Source: Thermodesulforhabdaceae bacterium
GTDB lineage: Bacteria > Desulfobacterota > Syntrophobacteria > Syntrophobacterales > Thermodesulforhabdaceae
DNA length: 64,000 nucleotides
Assembly: GCA_037482015.1 (NCBI GenBank)
Contig: JBBFKT010000005.1
Span: 1 to 64,000 of the forward strand
Direction of reading: 5' to 3'
The notes beneath the pieces are model-generated. The model made no database searches and was not told the DNA's origin. It worked only from the letters and a program-made list of their open reading frames with translations. Positions 27,360 through 37,800 of this stretch are shown piece after piece (the stretch's first letter is position 1; each line of letters opens with the position of its first letter). Both the position numbers and the translations under genes were made by a program.

Positions 27360-28628
27360 TTACATAAACTTGGATTCATATTTTTTCCGGAGCCATATAG
27401 CGGCACCATTCATGAGAATCATGAATAAAAGAAGAACAATTATTGCCGCTGCAGCCTTTCCAGCAAAGGCTCGTTCTGGTTGATCAGACCATAGATAAAT
27501 CTGGACTGGTAAAGCTGTTGAGGGATCTGTGAGCTTTTTAGGAATATCCACAATAAAAGCCACCATGCCCACCATGAGAAGAGGAGCCGTCTCACCTATA
27601 GCTCTAGCCATTCCTACAATAGCTCCTGTAAGCATTCCCGGTAGAGCCAGAGGAACCACATGATGAAATATGGTTTGAATCTTCGATGCTCCCACACTTA
27701 AAGCCGCTTCCCGTATCGAAGGAGGAACGCTACTTAGAGCACTTCTCGATGCTATAACGATTACCGGAATAGTCATTAAAGACAGCACCAGTCCGCCCAC
27801 AAGAGGAGATGATCGGGGGAGATGAAAGAAGTTCAGGAAGATAGCCAGTCCAATAAGTCCAAATATTATCGACGGAACGGCTGTAAGGTTGTTTATATTT
27901 ATATCGATGAAGTCTTTGAATTTTGATCTTCTGGCGCATTCTTCCAGATATATTGCGGCACCAGTCCCCAATGGAAATGATAGGGTAATTGTAACAAGCA
28001 CAAGGTAAAAAGATCCCACAATGGCTCCACCTATACCTGCTGTGCTGGGATTATTGGAATCCCCCGATGTAAAAAATCGCCAGTTAAAACTGACTGATAC
28101 TCTGTTTTCGTTTTCCAGTTGCTCAAATCTTTTCAGGTTTTTTTCAGTGACAAGTCCTGCTTGCAAAGCCTTTTCCGGGGAAATAACCCCCTTTTTGACC
28201 ATATCTATTCCATCCCCAGCCGGAAGCCATAGTTCTGCTGAAGATCCCACAACTTCTGGATGTGCTTTCGCAAAACTTCTGATTACTTCCACTGCTCCGG
28301 GGCTTAAGAGCTTATTAAGTTCCTTCTTTTCCTGTCTTGTTCTGGTATCGGGGAAAACGGTTAATAAAGTTCTTGCAAGAACAGCTTCGTAATCGCTTTC
28401 TTCAATGTTATAAGGAGAAACAAACTGGGGATCGAAGTAAACCGTCAATCTAATGCGAGTTTCCAAAAAGGCATGCCACCCCATCCTGAAAATGCCCATC
28501 AGGAAAATACCCAGGAAGAGAAAGCAAAAAAGGATGCTTAAAAATCCATAGATGGCAAAACGCTTTTCCCTCTGGTATCTTTTTTTAAGGGTTCTGCGGA
28601 CTTTTTCTGCTGTGGTTAGGTTATTCAT
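27360..28628 (-). CDS. pstA: Phosphate ABC transporter permease PstA
   Basis: PstA is one of the two channel subunits. The C-terminal half is a standard permease domain (GTGAAIYLEECARRSKFKDF, NINNLTAVPSIIFGLIGLAI, VGMARAIGETAPLLMVGMVA). The first half contains a membrane helix (about residues 26-48) and a periplasmic insertion of roughly 140 residues, so the 422-residue protein is longer than the about 290-residue enterobacterial version. It overlaps pstC by 8 bp. Confidence 0.95.
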   Translation of the reverse strand: MNNLTTAEKVRRTLKKRYQREKRFAIYGFLSILFCFLFLGIFLMGIFRMGWHAFLETRIRLTVYFDPQFVSPYNIEESDYEAVLARTLLTVFPDTRTRQEKKELNKLLSPGAVEVIRSFAKAHPEVVGSSAELWLPAGDGIDMVKKGVISPEKALQAGLVTEKNLKRFEQLENENRVSVSFNWRFFTSGDSNNPSTAGIGGAIVGSFYLVLVTITLSFPLGTGAAIYLEECARRSKFKDFIDININNLTAVPSIIFGLIGLAIFLNFFHLPRSSPLVGGLVLSLMTIPVIVIASRSALSSVPPSIREAALSVGASKIQTIFHHVVPLALPGMLTGAIVGMARAIGETAPLLMVGMVAFIVDIPKKLTDPSTALPVQIYLWSDQPERAFAGKAAAAIIVLLLFMILMNGAAIWLRKKYESKFM

Positions 28629-30012
28629 ACTGTTCCCTGTATCTTTTTACGATCATAAAGGCGATGAGATTTAAGGTTAGTGTCACCACAAACAGAACTA
28701 ACCCAAGCGCAAAGGCTGCCAGGGTTTTGGGACTGTCAAATTCCTGGTCACCGGTAAGAAGGCTGACAATTTGAACCGTAACAGTGGTTACAGCATCAAA
28801 GGGGTTCAGCGTCAGTTTTGCTCTAAGACTGGCAGCCATAACCACAATCATTGTCTCGCCGATAGCTCTTGAGACAGCAAGGAGCACTCCAGCAGCAATG
28901 CCGGGCAGAGCCGCAGGAAGAAGCACCTTCTGAATCATTTCTGACTTGGTAGATCCTAAAGCATAGGCTCCGTCTCTAAGAGATTGTGGAACTGCGTTCA
29001 TAGCATCGTCTGAGAGAGAAGAAATGTAGGGGATGATCATTATGCCCATTACAAGCCCTGCAGCAAGAGCACTTTCAGAGGGAATGCCAAACCCGAACCG
29101 CTCTGCCATATATCGAACGAATGGACCTACAATAAGCGCTGCAAAGAATCCATATACGACCGTGGGAATCCCAGCCAGAATCTCAAGCGTGGGTTTGATA
29201 ACCGCTCGTAATTTGGGATGAGCATACTCGGAGGTGAAGATCGCCGCGAAAAGCCCAATGGGAACTGCTATACTTAGGGCTATGGCTGATATAAGAAACG
29301 TCCCCACAAAAACAGGCACGGCTCCAAAAGATCCGGTGGTTGCCATCTGATCTGAACGAATAGCAATGTGAGGGCTCCAGTGAGTTCCCGTGAGGAATTC
29401 CAGGATGGAAACACTTTTGAAAAATCTAACAGATTCTGAAAAGACCGAAACGACAATACTTAGAGTTGTGAAAATAGCGAGAAGAGCGCAGGTTCCCAAA
29501 AGAGCCGTGACAATTGCTTCTACTCTGTGCCGAGCTCGAAGACCAGGAGAGATGCGCTGACTGAAAAAAGCCGCTGTCCCCAGCCCTACTGTGACCACAA
29601 CAGCAAAAAGAGCCCATCGACTTAAATGTTTCAAGTTGGAATAAACAGGGACTAGATGTTTTAGAGATTCGTCAATTTTGAAAAAGCCTGTTTCTCCTTC
29701 GGCAACTGCTTTAATTCTGTCAAGCCACAGGGAAATCTCAGCTCCAGAAAGAGATGGCATGGCCTTTCGAATGTGTTCAGCCATAATATGTGAAATTATG
29801 AATGGCTCCGCAGCAAGCCACAAGAAAGCTATAACCACACACGGGAGCGCAGCCTGCAAAGCCACATAAGCGCCGTGGTAAGCTGGCTGAGAGTGGAATT
29901 TTCTCAGGGGAATTTGTTCCTTTTTGGCTATTCTGAGAGCTTTTCTGGTTCCTGCCACGTAGCAAACTGAAATAAGGGTTAAGATGAAAATAAAGATAAT
30001 AGACAGACTCAC
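28621..30012 (-). CDS. pstC: Phosphate ABC transporter permease PstC
   Basis: PstC pairs with PstA. The permease core has IALSIAVPIGLFAAIFTSEY, PTLEILAGIPTVVYGFFAAL and AVSRAIGETMIVVMAA. Like PstA it is long (463 residues), with extra membrane helices and a periplasmic segment before the core. It is the first gene of the pstC-A-S-B operon, divergent from phoB, with a Pho-box-like element about 100 bp upstream. Confidence 0.94.
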   Translation of the reverse strand: MSLSIIFIFILTLISVCYVAGTRKALRIAKKEQIPLRKFHSQPAYHGAYVALQAALPCVVIAFLWLAAEPFIISHIMAEHIRKAMPSLSGAEISLWLDRIKAVAEGETGFFKIDESLKHLVPVYSNLKHLSRWALFAVVVTVGLGTAAFFSQRISPGLRARHRVEAIVTALLGTCALLAIFTTLSIVVSVFSESVRFFKSVSILEFLTGTHWSPHIAIRSDQMATTGSFGAVPVFVGTFLISAIALSIAVPIGLFAAIFTSEYAHPKLRAVIKPTLEILAGIPTVVYGFFAALIVGPFVRYMAERFGFGIPSESALAAGLVMGIMIIPYISSLSDDAMNAVPQSLRDGAYALGSTKSEMIQKVLLPAALPGIAAGVLLAVSRAIGETMIVVMAASLRAKLTLNPFDAVTTVTVQIVSLLTGDQEFDSPKTLAAFALGLVLFVVTLTLNLIAFMIVKRYREQYE

Positions 30013-30106
30013 TTCTTCCCCTTTCGCTTATACGCAAGACACTGAGACTTTTAACTTTCCATTGCGATGGTTAAAATAGGATTGTTGAGGATGGATTTCA
30101 GAAAAG

Positions 30107-30124
30107 TTACATTATTGTGACAAA
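30107..30124 (-). promoter_or_regulatory. Putative Pho box upstream of pstC
   Basis: On the minus strand the repeats TTTGTCA and AATGTAA are 11 bp apart, the spacing of PhoB half-sites (consensus CTGTCAT repeated at 11 bp). It faces the pst operon. The match is partial. Confidence 0.45.
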
Positions 30125-30221
30125 CCGCTTTTGTAACGCATACTAATTGTTCTTTCTGCTGGAGCCTTGCCCAATTTATAAGTTCATTTAGCCAATGATC
30201 GTAATCACAAATTGACGTTTA

Positions 30222-30273
30222 TTTGTAAAAAATTTGTAACATCAGGATGATGTTATCGGTAACGCAATTGTAA
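30222..30273 (+). promoter_or_regulatory. Putative Pho boxes upstream of phoB
   Basis: Two pairs of 11-bp-spaced direct repeats face phoB: TTTGTAA at 30222 and 30233, and CGGTAA at 30257 with TTGTAA at 30268. The phoB start codon at 30317 follows within 45 bp. The arrangement suggests autoregulation by PhoB. Half-sites differ from the enterobacterial consensus at one or two bases. Confidence 0.5.
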
Positions 30274-30316
30274 TGCAATTTCGGGATGCGACTTTGCAGA
30301 TTTTAAGGATGGGGCC

Positions 30317-31000
30317 ATGAAAGAGAAAATCTTGGTGATAGAAGACGATGAAGATATCCTGAACCTGGTTTCTTACCATTTTGAATCTAACCAATTTGTT
30401 GTAATGAAAGCTCAAACTGGACAAGAAGGACTTGAGATAGCATGGCGAGAACATCCAGATCTTATCATTCTGGACATCATGCTTCCGGATATGGATGGCT
30501 TTGAGATTTGTAAAAGATTAAAACGATATGATGAAACCATGAATATTCCAGTAATTATGCTTACAGCAAAAGGAGAAGAAATAGACCGGGTTTTGGGATT
30601 CGAATTAGGTGCTGATGACTATGTGGTAAAACCTTTCAGCCCGAGAGAACTTGTTCTTCGTGCCAGAGCAATTCTTAAACGACGTGACTCCCTCTCTCCA
30701 GATCAAAAAATATGGCGGCGTGACGGAGTCATGTTCAACATCGAAGCCCACAGTCTTACAGTGGACGGTGAGGAAATCCCTCTTACAGCAACAGAATTCA
30801 ACCTTTTCCTTGCTTTTATAAGGAACGAAGGAAGAGTGCTTACTCGCGAGATTCTTCTTGATCGTGTATGGGGATACAGCTTTGATGGGTATGCCCGCAC
30901 AGTAGATACTCATATTCGGAGACTGAGAAAAAAACTTGGTCCTTACAGTGATTGGATTCAGACTGTAAGGGGATTTGGATATAAATTTGAAGTAAAATGA
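30317..31000 (+). CDS. phoB: Phosphate regulon response regulator PhoB
   Basis: The receiver domain has the acidic pair near residues 9-11 (VIEDDED), phospho-acceptor Asp53 in LDIMLPDMDGFE, and the conserved Lys in DDYVVKPFSPREL. The C-terminal winged helix is of the OmpR/PhoB type (EIPLTATEFNLFLAFIRNEG, RTVDTHIRRLRKKLG, TVRGFGYKFE). It is followed 11 bp later by phoR and is divergent from pst, so PhoB rather than another OmpR-family regulator is well supported. Confidence 0.94.
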   Translation: MKEKILVIEDDEDILNLVSYHFESNQFVVMKAQTGQEGLEIAWREHPDLIILDIMLPDMDGFEICKRLKRYDETMNIPVIMLTAKGEEIDRVLGFELGADDYVVKPFSPRELVLRARAILKRRDSLSPDQKIWRRDGVMFNIEAHSLTVDGEEIPLTATEFNLFLAFIRNEGRVLTREILLDRVWGYSFDGYARTVDTHIRRLRKKLGPYSDWIQTVRGFGYKFEVK

Positions 31001-31011
31001 CGGAGCTTTGA

Positions 31012-32823
31012 GTGATTCTACAAAAGCGATCTAACTTTCATGTAAAACTTTTTGCCTATTTCTGGGCTGTCCTGATTTTTGCTTTTATTTTTTCTGCTTA
31101 TTTTTATGTCGTTACTGTAAGACAAACCTTGATCAACGAAAATTTTCGTAATGTGGAAGAAAAACTGGAGATTATTATTTCCCTGTTAGGGCAATATCTA
31201 CCTTTTGACGAGGAACAAACTTTTCAGGAACGCCTTAAATCTTTGGGGCTAATTTTTCGAGTTCGAATCACATACATTGATAAAACTGGAAGAGTGATAG
31301 GGGATTCGGAAGTGCCCTTTGAAAAAATTCCTTATATGGAAAACCACAGTGATAGACCAGAATTCCATGAAGCCTGGAAGAATGGAACTGGAAGGTCCAT
31401 TCGTCCTAGCACAACTATTAGAAGACATCTACTTTACGTTGCTAAGCGGTGCGATGTATTGATAGGTTCAAGGTATTATGAAGGTGTTATGAGACTTTCC
31501 GAGTCGCCAGAGCCATCTCCTATCGGATTTGGACATCTACTTACCAGATTCGGATTAATTCTTGCCTTTGGCTTCGTTTTTTCCAGCATTCTTGCTTATT
31601 GGTTGATAGGACGACTTTACGGTTCTATTGAAGAAGTTGTGGGTTTTGTTCATGAGATAATCAAAGGAAACATCAAACGAAGGCTTATTGCGTCTCCTCG
31701 CCATGAGTTTCCCGAACTCGTAGAAACTCTGAATTCAATGGCTGATGCCATGGAAGAACAGCTCAACAAAGCTACCAAAACCACAGAAGAACTTGAAACC
31801 ATCCTGGAAGGCATGAGAGAAGGTGTCCTCTTACTTAGTGAGGAAGGAAAGATCGTTATGGCAAATCCCTTTCTGATAAAGACGTTAATAAAATCTTCTT
31901 CCTGGAAAGGCAGGTATCCCATAGAACTAATTCCCTCCGTCGATCTTCATAACGCCTGTGGCGATGTAGTGCGCGGAAGAGTAAGAAACACTAATTTACG
32001 AATTTCTTTCAAAGACGGAGATATTGTGTATGACGTTAGTATTTCCCGGCTTGAAAGACAGGGTAAGTTTTTAGGTGCATTGGCTGTATTTCATGACGTT
32101 TCCGAAGCGGCTCGAGTTGAGAAAATAAGAAGGGATTTTGTCGCTAATGTTTCTCACGCTCTTCGCACTCCTCTTACGTCAATAAAAGGCTATGCCGAAA
32201 CGGTTATGGACATCCTGTCTGGACGGGAAGAATTTCATCAAGCACGAACATTTATTGATGTGGTTTTACGAAATGCAGAGTATATGATGAAGTTGGTGGA
32301 CAAATTGCTTAAACTTGCAGAAATTGAATCTTCTTCAGGAAAAGAGACTTTTGAACCGGTTAATGTTGTAGATATTGCGATCAAAGCTTGGGATGTATGC
32401 AGTTATCTTGCTTCAGAAAAGCAGGTTCAGCTTGAAAGAAGTGTGGAAATTAACTTCCCGATTGTGAAGGGACAGAGAGAACAGCTTTTTACATTGTTTC
32501 AGAACCTTTACGAAAACGCTCTCCGCTATCAACCCCATGGAGTTCCTTTGAAGCTTACCGTAACTGCTCAGAGTGATGAAGAGATTAAAGTTTGCCTTGA
32601 AGACAGTGGACCGGGGATTGATGAGACCTACAGAGAAAGAATTTTTGAACGGTTCTTCAGAATAGAAAGAGTCGGAGAAAAAGAGAAAAATTCTGCTCAT
32701 ACGGGATTGGGACTTGCGATTTGTAAACATATCGTGAAAAACCATGGTGGAAAGATATGGGTAGAAGGAGAAAAGGGAGCACGTTTTTGTTTTACTCTCC
32801 CAAGGTATAAAGAGAAAGGATAG
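31012..32823 (+). CDS. phoR: Phosphate sensor histidine kinase PhoR
   Basis: This 603-residue kinase has two membrane helices (about residues 13-34 and 176-198) flanking a periplasmic sensor region, then a HAMP-like segment, a PAS domain (about 255-350), a HisKA domain with the phosphorylated His382 in FVANVSHALRTPLTSIKGYA, and an ATPase domain with NLYENALRYQP, EDSGPGIDETYRERIFERFF and GLGLAICKHIVKNHGG. Translation starts at GTG. E. coli PhoR lacks such a large periplasmic domain; the longer form is common in other phyla. phoU follows by 6 bp. Confidence 0.93.
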   Translation: MILQKRSNFHVKLFAYFWAVLIFAFIFSAYFYVVTVRQTLINENFRNVEEKLEIIISLLGQYLPFDEEQTFQERLKSLGLIFRVRITYIDKTGRVIGDSEVPFEKIPYMENHSDRPEFHEAWKNGTGRSIRPSTTIRRHLLYVAKRCDVLIGSRYYEGVMRLSESPEPSPIGFGHLLTRFGLILAFGFVFSSILAYWLIGRLYGSIEEVVGFVHEIIKGNIKRRLIASPRHEFPELVETLNSMADAMEEQLNKATKTTEELETILEGMREGVLLLSEEGKIVMANPFLIKTLIKSSSWKGRYPIELIPSVDLHNACGDVVRGRVRNTNLRISFKDGDIVYDVSISRLERQGKFLGALAVFHDVSEAARVEKIRRDFVANVSHALRTPLTSIKGYAETVMDILSGREEFHQARTFIDVVLRNAEYMMKLVDKLLKLAEIESSSGKETFEPVNVVDIAIKAWDVCSYLASEKQVQLERSVEINFPIVKGQREQLFTLFQNLYENALRYQPHGVPLKLTVTAQSDEEIKVCLEDSGPGIDETYRERIFERFFRIERVGEKEKNSAHTGLGLAICKHIVKNHGGKIWVEGEKGARFCFTLPRYKEKG

Positions 32824-32829
32824 CTTTGT

Positions 32830-33537
32830 ATGACCGACAGAGTAAGATCCAGGTATGTGAGAGAACTCGAAGATCTTAAAAATGAAACATTAAAAATGGG
32901 CACTTTTGCTCTTGATGCACTTAAAAGCGCTGTAATGGCTTTTCTTGGTTATTCTACCGATGAAGCCAAAAAAATTATTGAGCAGGACGTTGTGTTGGAT
33001 CGATGGGAAGTGGATATAGATCGTCGAGCCTTAAATCTTCTTGCTCTGGAACAACCCGTAGCCAAGGATCTTAGACTTATTGTTTCTTGTCTGCGGATGA
33101 GTGTTGACATTGAACGAATAGGCGATCAAGCCGTCAATATCGCTCAACGAACCATACGTCTTGCTAAACTTCCCGCTATTTGCCAGCCTCCCCCTTTCGA
33201 AACGCTCTACAAAGTGGCTGTAAAAATGATCGAGCAAGCCTTAAAGGCTTTCGCTGACGAGGATGTGAGCCTGGCTCAGCAGGTCTGCAGTATGGATGAC
33301 GAAGCCGACGAAGCAAACTTTGCCGTCATGAGAGATTCTTTGAAATATATGACCGAACATCCTGCCTGCGCAGAACAGGCTCTACAGACCATAATTGTAG
33401 CTAGATGCCTTGAAAGATCTGCTGATATTGCAACCAATATAGCAGAGAGTGTTATCTTTATAGTGGAAGGTAAGAACGTTAAACACGTCTTCCCGGATAA
33501 AGAGAAAGAAAAAACAAGAAAACATTGGGATGTTTGA
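32830..33537 (+). CDS. phoU: Phosphate signalling protein PhoU
   Basis: PhoU links Pst transport state to PhoR. The 235-residue helical protein has two PhoU repeats, each with the acidic metal-binding motif E/D-x-x-D: VDIERIGDQAVNIAQRTI and LERSADIATNIAESVIFIVE. It is the third gene of phoB-phoR-phoU. Here phoU is with the regulators, whereas in E. coli it ends the pst operon. Confidence 0.95.
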   Translation: MTDRVRSRYVRELEDLKNETLKMGTFALDALKSAVMAFLGYSTDEAKKIIEQDVVLDRWEVDIDRRALNLLALEQPVAKDLRLIVSCLRMSVDIERIGDQAVNIAQRTIRLAKLPAICQPPPFETLYKVAVKMIEQALKAFADEDVSLAQQVCSMDDEADEANFAVMRDSLKYMTEHPACAEQALQTIIVARCLERSADIATNIAESVIFIVEGKNVKHVFPDKEKEKTRKHWDV

Positions 33538-33708
33538 TTTTCTGTTCCATCTCGTTTTTTAGCTTTCTCATAAAAACTTCTGCTATCCCGAACGTTCTTA
33601 ACTGAGAACTCGGGAAAGTGCCGCCCATTATCAGTTAATTCCGTGGCTTACTGTTTGCGATCTGACGCAAAAGGGATTATTTTCTTCCTTCGGTTAAATA
33701 TAAATTAA

Positions 33709-33753
33709 GGGCACGGTGTGCCCTGTTCTGTACGGATTTTGTTTTTAAATCCG
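33709..33753. other. Two small hairpins in the leader upstream of the YchF-like gene
   Basis: GGGCAC/GTGCCC form a 6-bp inverted repeat at 33709-33723 with a 3-base loop, and CGGATTT/AAATCCG form a 7-bp repeat at 33733-33753 with a 7-base loop. Both precede the ribosome-binding site (AAGGAG) of the YchF-like gene. They could be leader structure or remnants of a small palindromic repeat. Confidence 0.35.
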
Positions 33754-33772
33754 AATAGAAGGAGAATATTAG

Positions 33773-34834
33773 ATGAAGCTTGGTATAGTAGGTCTTCCAA
33801 GATCGGGAAAGACAACCCTTTTTTCGGCTCTAACCGGTCGTCCCTATCATGAGCTTGCATCCTCTTCAAAACCTGGTAGTGTGCAGGGCGTGGTTTCGGT
33901 TCCTGACGATCGACTGGACTGGTTGGGTGAAGAATACCATCCTCGTAAGATAACCCCAGCCACAGTAGTATATTTTGATTTTCATGCTGGAACCCAGCTC
34001 GATCCCGACGATCGTAAAAGTTATATATCTTTACTTCTTACCAACATTCGCCCCCTTGATGCTCTTATAATGGTGTTAAGAAACTTTCAGGATCCAGTTC
34101 TTGGAATTCCTGATCCGGCTCGAGATTTTCAAACCCTGGAAGAAGAATTTCTCATTGCCGATCTTGCCACAGTAGAAAAGCGCCTTGAAAAAATTGAACA
34201 GGAGCGAAAAAAGGGACGAAAAGGATTAGATCATGAAGCAGAACTTCTATACGAGTGTAACCGTATCCTTAACAATGAAGAGCCGCTTAGAAACTATCCT
34301 GATATTGCAAAAGCTCCGGAGCTTAGAGGATTTACCTTCCTCACGGCAAAGCCGCTCTTGGTTGTTGTGAATAACGAAGATTCTGATGATGCTATGCCTT
34401 CCATCCATTTGCGAGGCGTTGAAGCTATAGCCGTTAGAGCTCGCCTTGAGATGGAAATTGTTCAACTTCCTCCCGACGAAGTTGAAACATTTAAGCAGAG
34501 CTTTGGAGTGAGCACTCTAGCTAGAGACCTCGTTATTAAAAAATCTTATGCGCTTCTCAGACTCATCACATTTTTTACTGTTGGAGATGATGAGGTCAAA
34601 GCCTGGACTATACCTGAGAATACAACGGCTGTGAAAGCCGCAGGAACAATACATTCCGATATGGAAAAGGGTTTCATACGAGCGGAAGTAGTTGCTTATG
34701 AAGATCTAAGGCGAGTTGGCAGTTATGCCGCAGCTCGAAAAGAAGGTCTTGTTAGGTTAGAAGGCAAAGATTACATTGTCCGTGATGGTGATATATTACA
34801 TATCCGGTTTGGTTCTTCAGGAGCCAAAAAATAA
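33773..34834 (+). CDS. YchF-family (Obg-like) GTPase/ATPase, divergent
   Basis: The N-terminal G domain begins MKLGIVGLPRSGKTTLFSAL (P-loop), and the C-terminal TGS/DUF933 domain carries GTIHSDMEKGFIRAEVVAYE, LRRVGSYAAARKEGLVRLEG and KDYIVRDGDILHIRFG, which are strongly YchF-like. The 353-residue length fits. It departs from classical YchF (G-x-P-N-V-G-K-S-T P-loop) with PRSGKTT, and the base-recognition motif reads VVNNEDSDD rather than the usual N-x-x-E form, so it may be a paralogous subgroup. Likely cytoplasmic, ribosome- or stress-linked. Confidence 0.82.
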   Translation: MKLGIVGLPRSGKTTLFSALTGRPYHELASSSKPGSVQGVVSVPDDRLDWLGEEYHPRKITPATVVYFDFHAGTQLDPDDRKSYISLLLTNIRPLDALIMVLRNFQDPVLGIPDPARDFQTLEEEFLIADLATVEKRLEKIEQERKKGRKGLDHEAELLYECNRILNNEEPLRNYPDIAKAPELRGFTFLTAKPLLVVVNNEDSDDAMPSIHLRGVEAIAVRARLEMEIVQLPPDEVETFKQSFGVSTLARDLVIKKSYALLRLITFFTVGDDEVKAWTIPENTTAVKAAGTIHSDMEKGFIRAEVVAYEDLRRVGSYAAARKEGLVRLEGKDYIVRDGDILHIRFGSSGAKK

Positions 34835-34894
34835 AATATGCAGAACGAAAATTTTTCTATCCTGTCTGAAAAACTCAAATAGAGCGGTGGAGTA

Positions 34895-37800
34895 TTGATG
34901 ATTCACCTTCGAGGAGTCACTCAACATAATCTCGCCAGCATAGATCTAGACATCCCATTGGGAAAAATGATTGGGATTTGTGGGGTAAGCGGATCAGGCA
35001 AATCCACTCTTGCCTTCCATGTTATCCATGCAGAAGGGCAGCGCCGATACGTGGAGACCTTTTCGCCTTACGTGCGCCAGTTTTTGGAAAGACTTACTGC
35101 TCCCTCTGCTCAATCCATAGAAAACATTCCTCCCACAATAGCCCTTGAATCGGGAACAACGGTAAAAAATGCCAGATCAACCGTTGGCACATTGACCGAC
35201 ATTAATGACTATTTAAAGCTCCTTTATTCACTCGACATGTCCCTTGAAGATTCGTCCAGCTCGCCGGAAGCTATTAGGTCTCTTGTTGAAGCTGTCTGTC
35301 CTAATTGCAATATTCCCATTCGCTCAGCCACGGTGGAATCAATTCTTTCTTGGCTCAAGGTCGAAAAGATCGGTGAACGTTTTCTTATTCTTGCCCCCCT
35401 TAATCTTGATAAATATGGTTTTAACCCTCGAGAACTTATCTACAGAGGTTTTGTAAGGATTTACACCGGCGGTCGCCAAATTCACCTAGAAGAAGATCCT
35501 ATAACCGAAAATATTTCACCCCCGGTGTTCGTTGTGGTTGATCGAGTGGCTTATAACGGTCAGGAAGATGAAACCCGTATTGCTGAATCTCTCAGAGTTG
35601 CCATGCAGGTAGGGGAAGGCATTGTGGAGCTGGCTTTCCCGAAGAATGATGAATCTGGATCTTACTTCCATTACAGCTTTAACGCTAAAAAAACCTGTCC
35701 CCAATGTGGCTTTGTTGTGCCAGTTCGACGACCTGAACTCTTTTCCTTCAACAGTCCTTTGGGAGCTTGTCCTGAGTGTAAAGGGTTCGGGAGAATTATT
35801 GGCGTAAATCCTGATCTTGTCGTGCCGGATAAGACTCTTAGCCTGTCCGATGGAGCCATTAAACCCTGGCCACCTGGAACCTATGAATATCGGGATCTCA
35901 TGAAATTTTGCTGGCGAGAAAGGATTCCGACGGACGTGCCATTTGAAGAACTTTCTCAGGATGCACGAGATAAAATCTTTAATGGCACAGCAGATTTTTA
36001 CGGCGTTAAAGGTTTTTTTGAGTGGCTGGAAGAAAAACGTTATAAGGTGCATGTAAGGGTCTTTCTATCTCGTTATAGAGCTTTTATTACATGTCCGGTG
36101 TGTGGTGGAACACGCTACCGTAAAGAGACCGGCATATTTAGATTGTTAGGAACACCCATTTATGAACTGCAGTCCTGGAGCATAACAAAGTGTCTCGATT
36201 TTTTTAAGGCTCACCGAGAAATTCTTTGTTCTTCTCAGTCTTCGTCGGTTTTATCAAACGAGATCATTCGACGACTCAAACTTCTCGATTCTCTTCGACT
36301 TGGCTACTTGTCACTAGATCGTTCATCTAGAACACTTTCTGGCGGAGAGGTTCAGAGAGTCCATCTTGTGCGGGTGCTGGGAAGTGGCTTGAGCAACGTG
36401 CTTTACATCATGGATGAACCAAGCACGGGCTTACATCCCCGGGATCAGGAACATCTTGTGAAAGCTCTAAGACGCTTTGTCGAACAGGGCAATACTGTGC
36501 TCGTTGTGGATCATGATCCTGATATTTTAAGCGCCTGTGATGAACTCATAGAACTGGGTCCCGGTGGAGGAAAAAAGGGAGGGCGAATTATTGCGCGAGG
36601 AACTCCTCCCGAACTTGCTTCAAACCCTGAAAGCATTACAGGAAGATACCTTTTAGGCTGTTCAGCAATAGGAGAATTGTTTTCGGTTCAGTCCGAGCGA
36701 GATAGAATGGGGGCATTACCGTGTGTTCCTGTGCCAGACGACCAGGCTCGAATGCTTATTGTAAAAGATACACGGGTTAATAACTTGAAAAACATCTCAG
36801 TTCGCTTTCCGTTGGGACGTCTTATTGGTGTTAGCGGTGTGTCTGGAGCCGGAAAGACAACCTTAGTTCGCACTGTGCTTTATTCGAGCTGGCTTAAACA
36901 TAAGAGATTGCCCGTAGAAGATGAAATCCCGCCCGGAAGCTGGAAAATGGAGGGACTTAAGTGGATCGATAATATGATGTTTGTGGATCATCGCCCTGTT
37001 GCTCGCACCCCCAGAGCAAACCTCATGTCCTACGCCGGTATTATGTCCATAGTAAGAAACCTTCTTGCAAATACTGATGAAGCCCGAGAGAAAGGTTATG
37101 GACCCGGTTTCTTTTCTTTTAACCAACCTGGGGGGCGCTGTGAAGTCTGTCAGGGTGAAGGATACGAGCATCACGAGATGCAGTTCCTTGCCGATGTCTA
37201 TTCTGAATGTCCTGCCTGCCACGGAAAGCGATTCAAAAAGGAAGCTCTGGAAATTCGCTACAAGGGCTGGAATATAGCCGATTTTCTTGATGCAACAGCT
37301 GAAGATGTGGCATCTCATTTCTCAGATCACCCAACGATTATGCAATTTCTAAAGCCCTTTTTCCTGCTTCAACTTCATCATCTAAAACTCGGACAGCCTC
37401 TTGCAACCCTTTCTGCTGGTGAATCGCAGAGACTTAAGCTTGTGCCGTTTGTTAGAGAAATGCTGGCACTGGAAAAAGCTGGAACTCGTAGTTCTGGAAA
37501 GAGCTGCCTTATTCTTGACGAACCCTCAAGAGGACTTCACCCGCTGGATCTCGAAAATCTGTCATCAGTTCTTCGGATGCTCGTTGATCGAGGACATACG
37601 GTTATAATGGTGGAACACAACCTACAGCTCCTTTCTCTCTGTGATTGGATCATTGATCTGGGTCCAGGCTCGGGTGATGAAGGTGGCAAACTGGTTTACG
37701 AAGGTTCGGTAGCTGGATTGATGGAATGTGCCGAGAGCGCTACCGGTTTAGCCATGAAAAACTTCATTGAACGTAGATTGCGGGGGCAAATAGACCAATC

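Noticed and set aside
35516-36052. 178-residue antisense frame inside uvrA, and other long antisense frames there
   Set aside because: Shadows of a strongly coding gene on the opposite strand; no family features.
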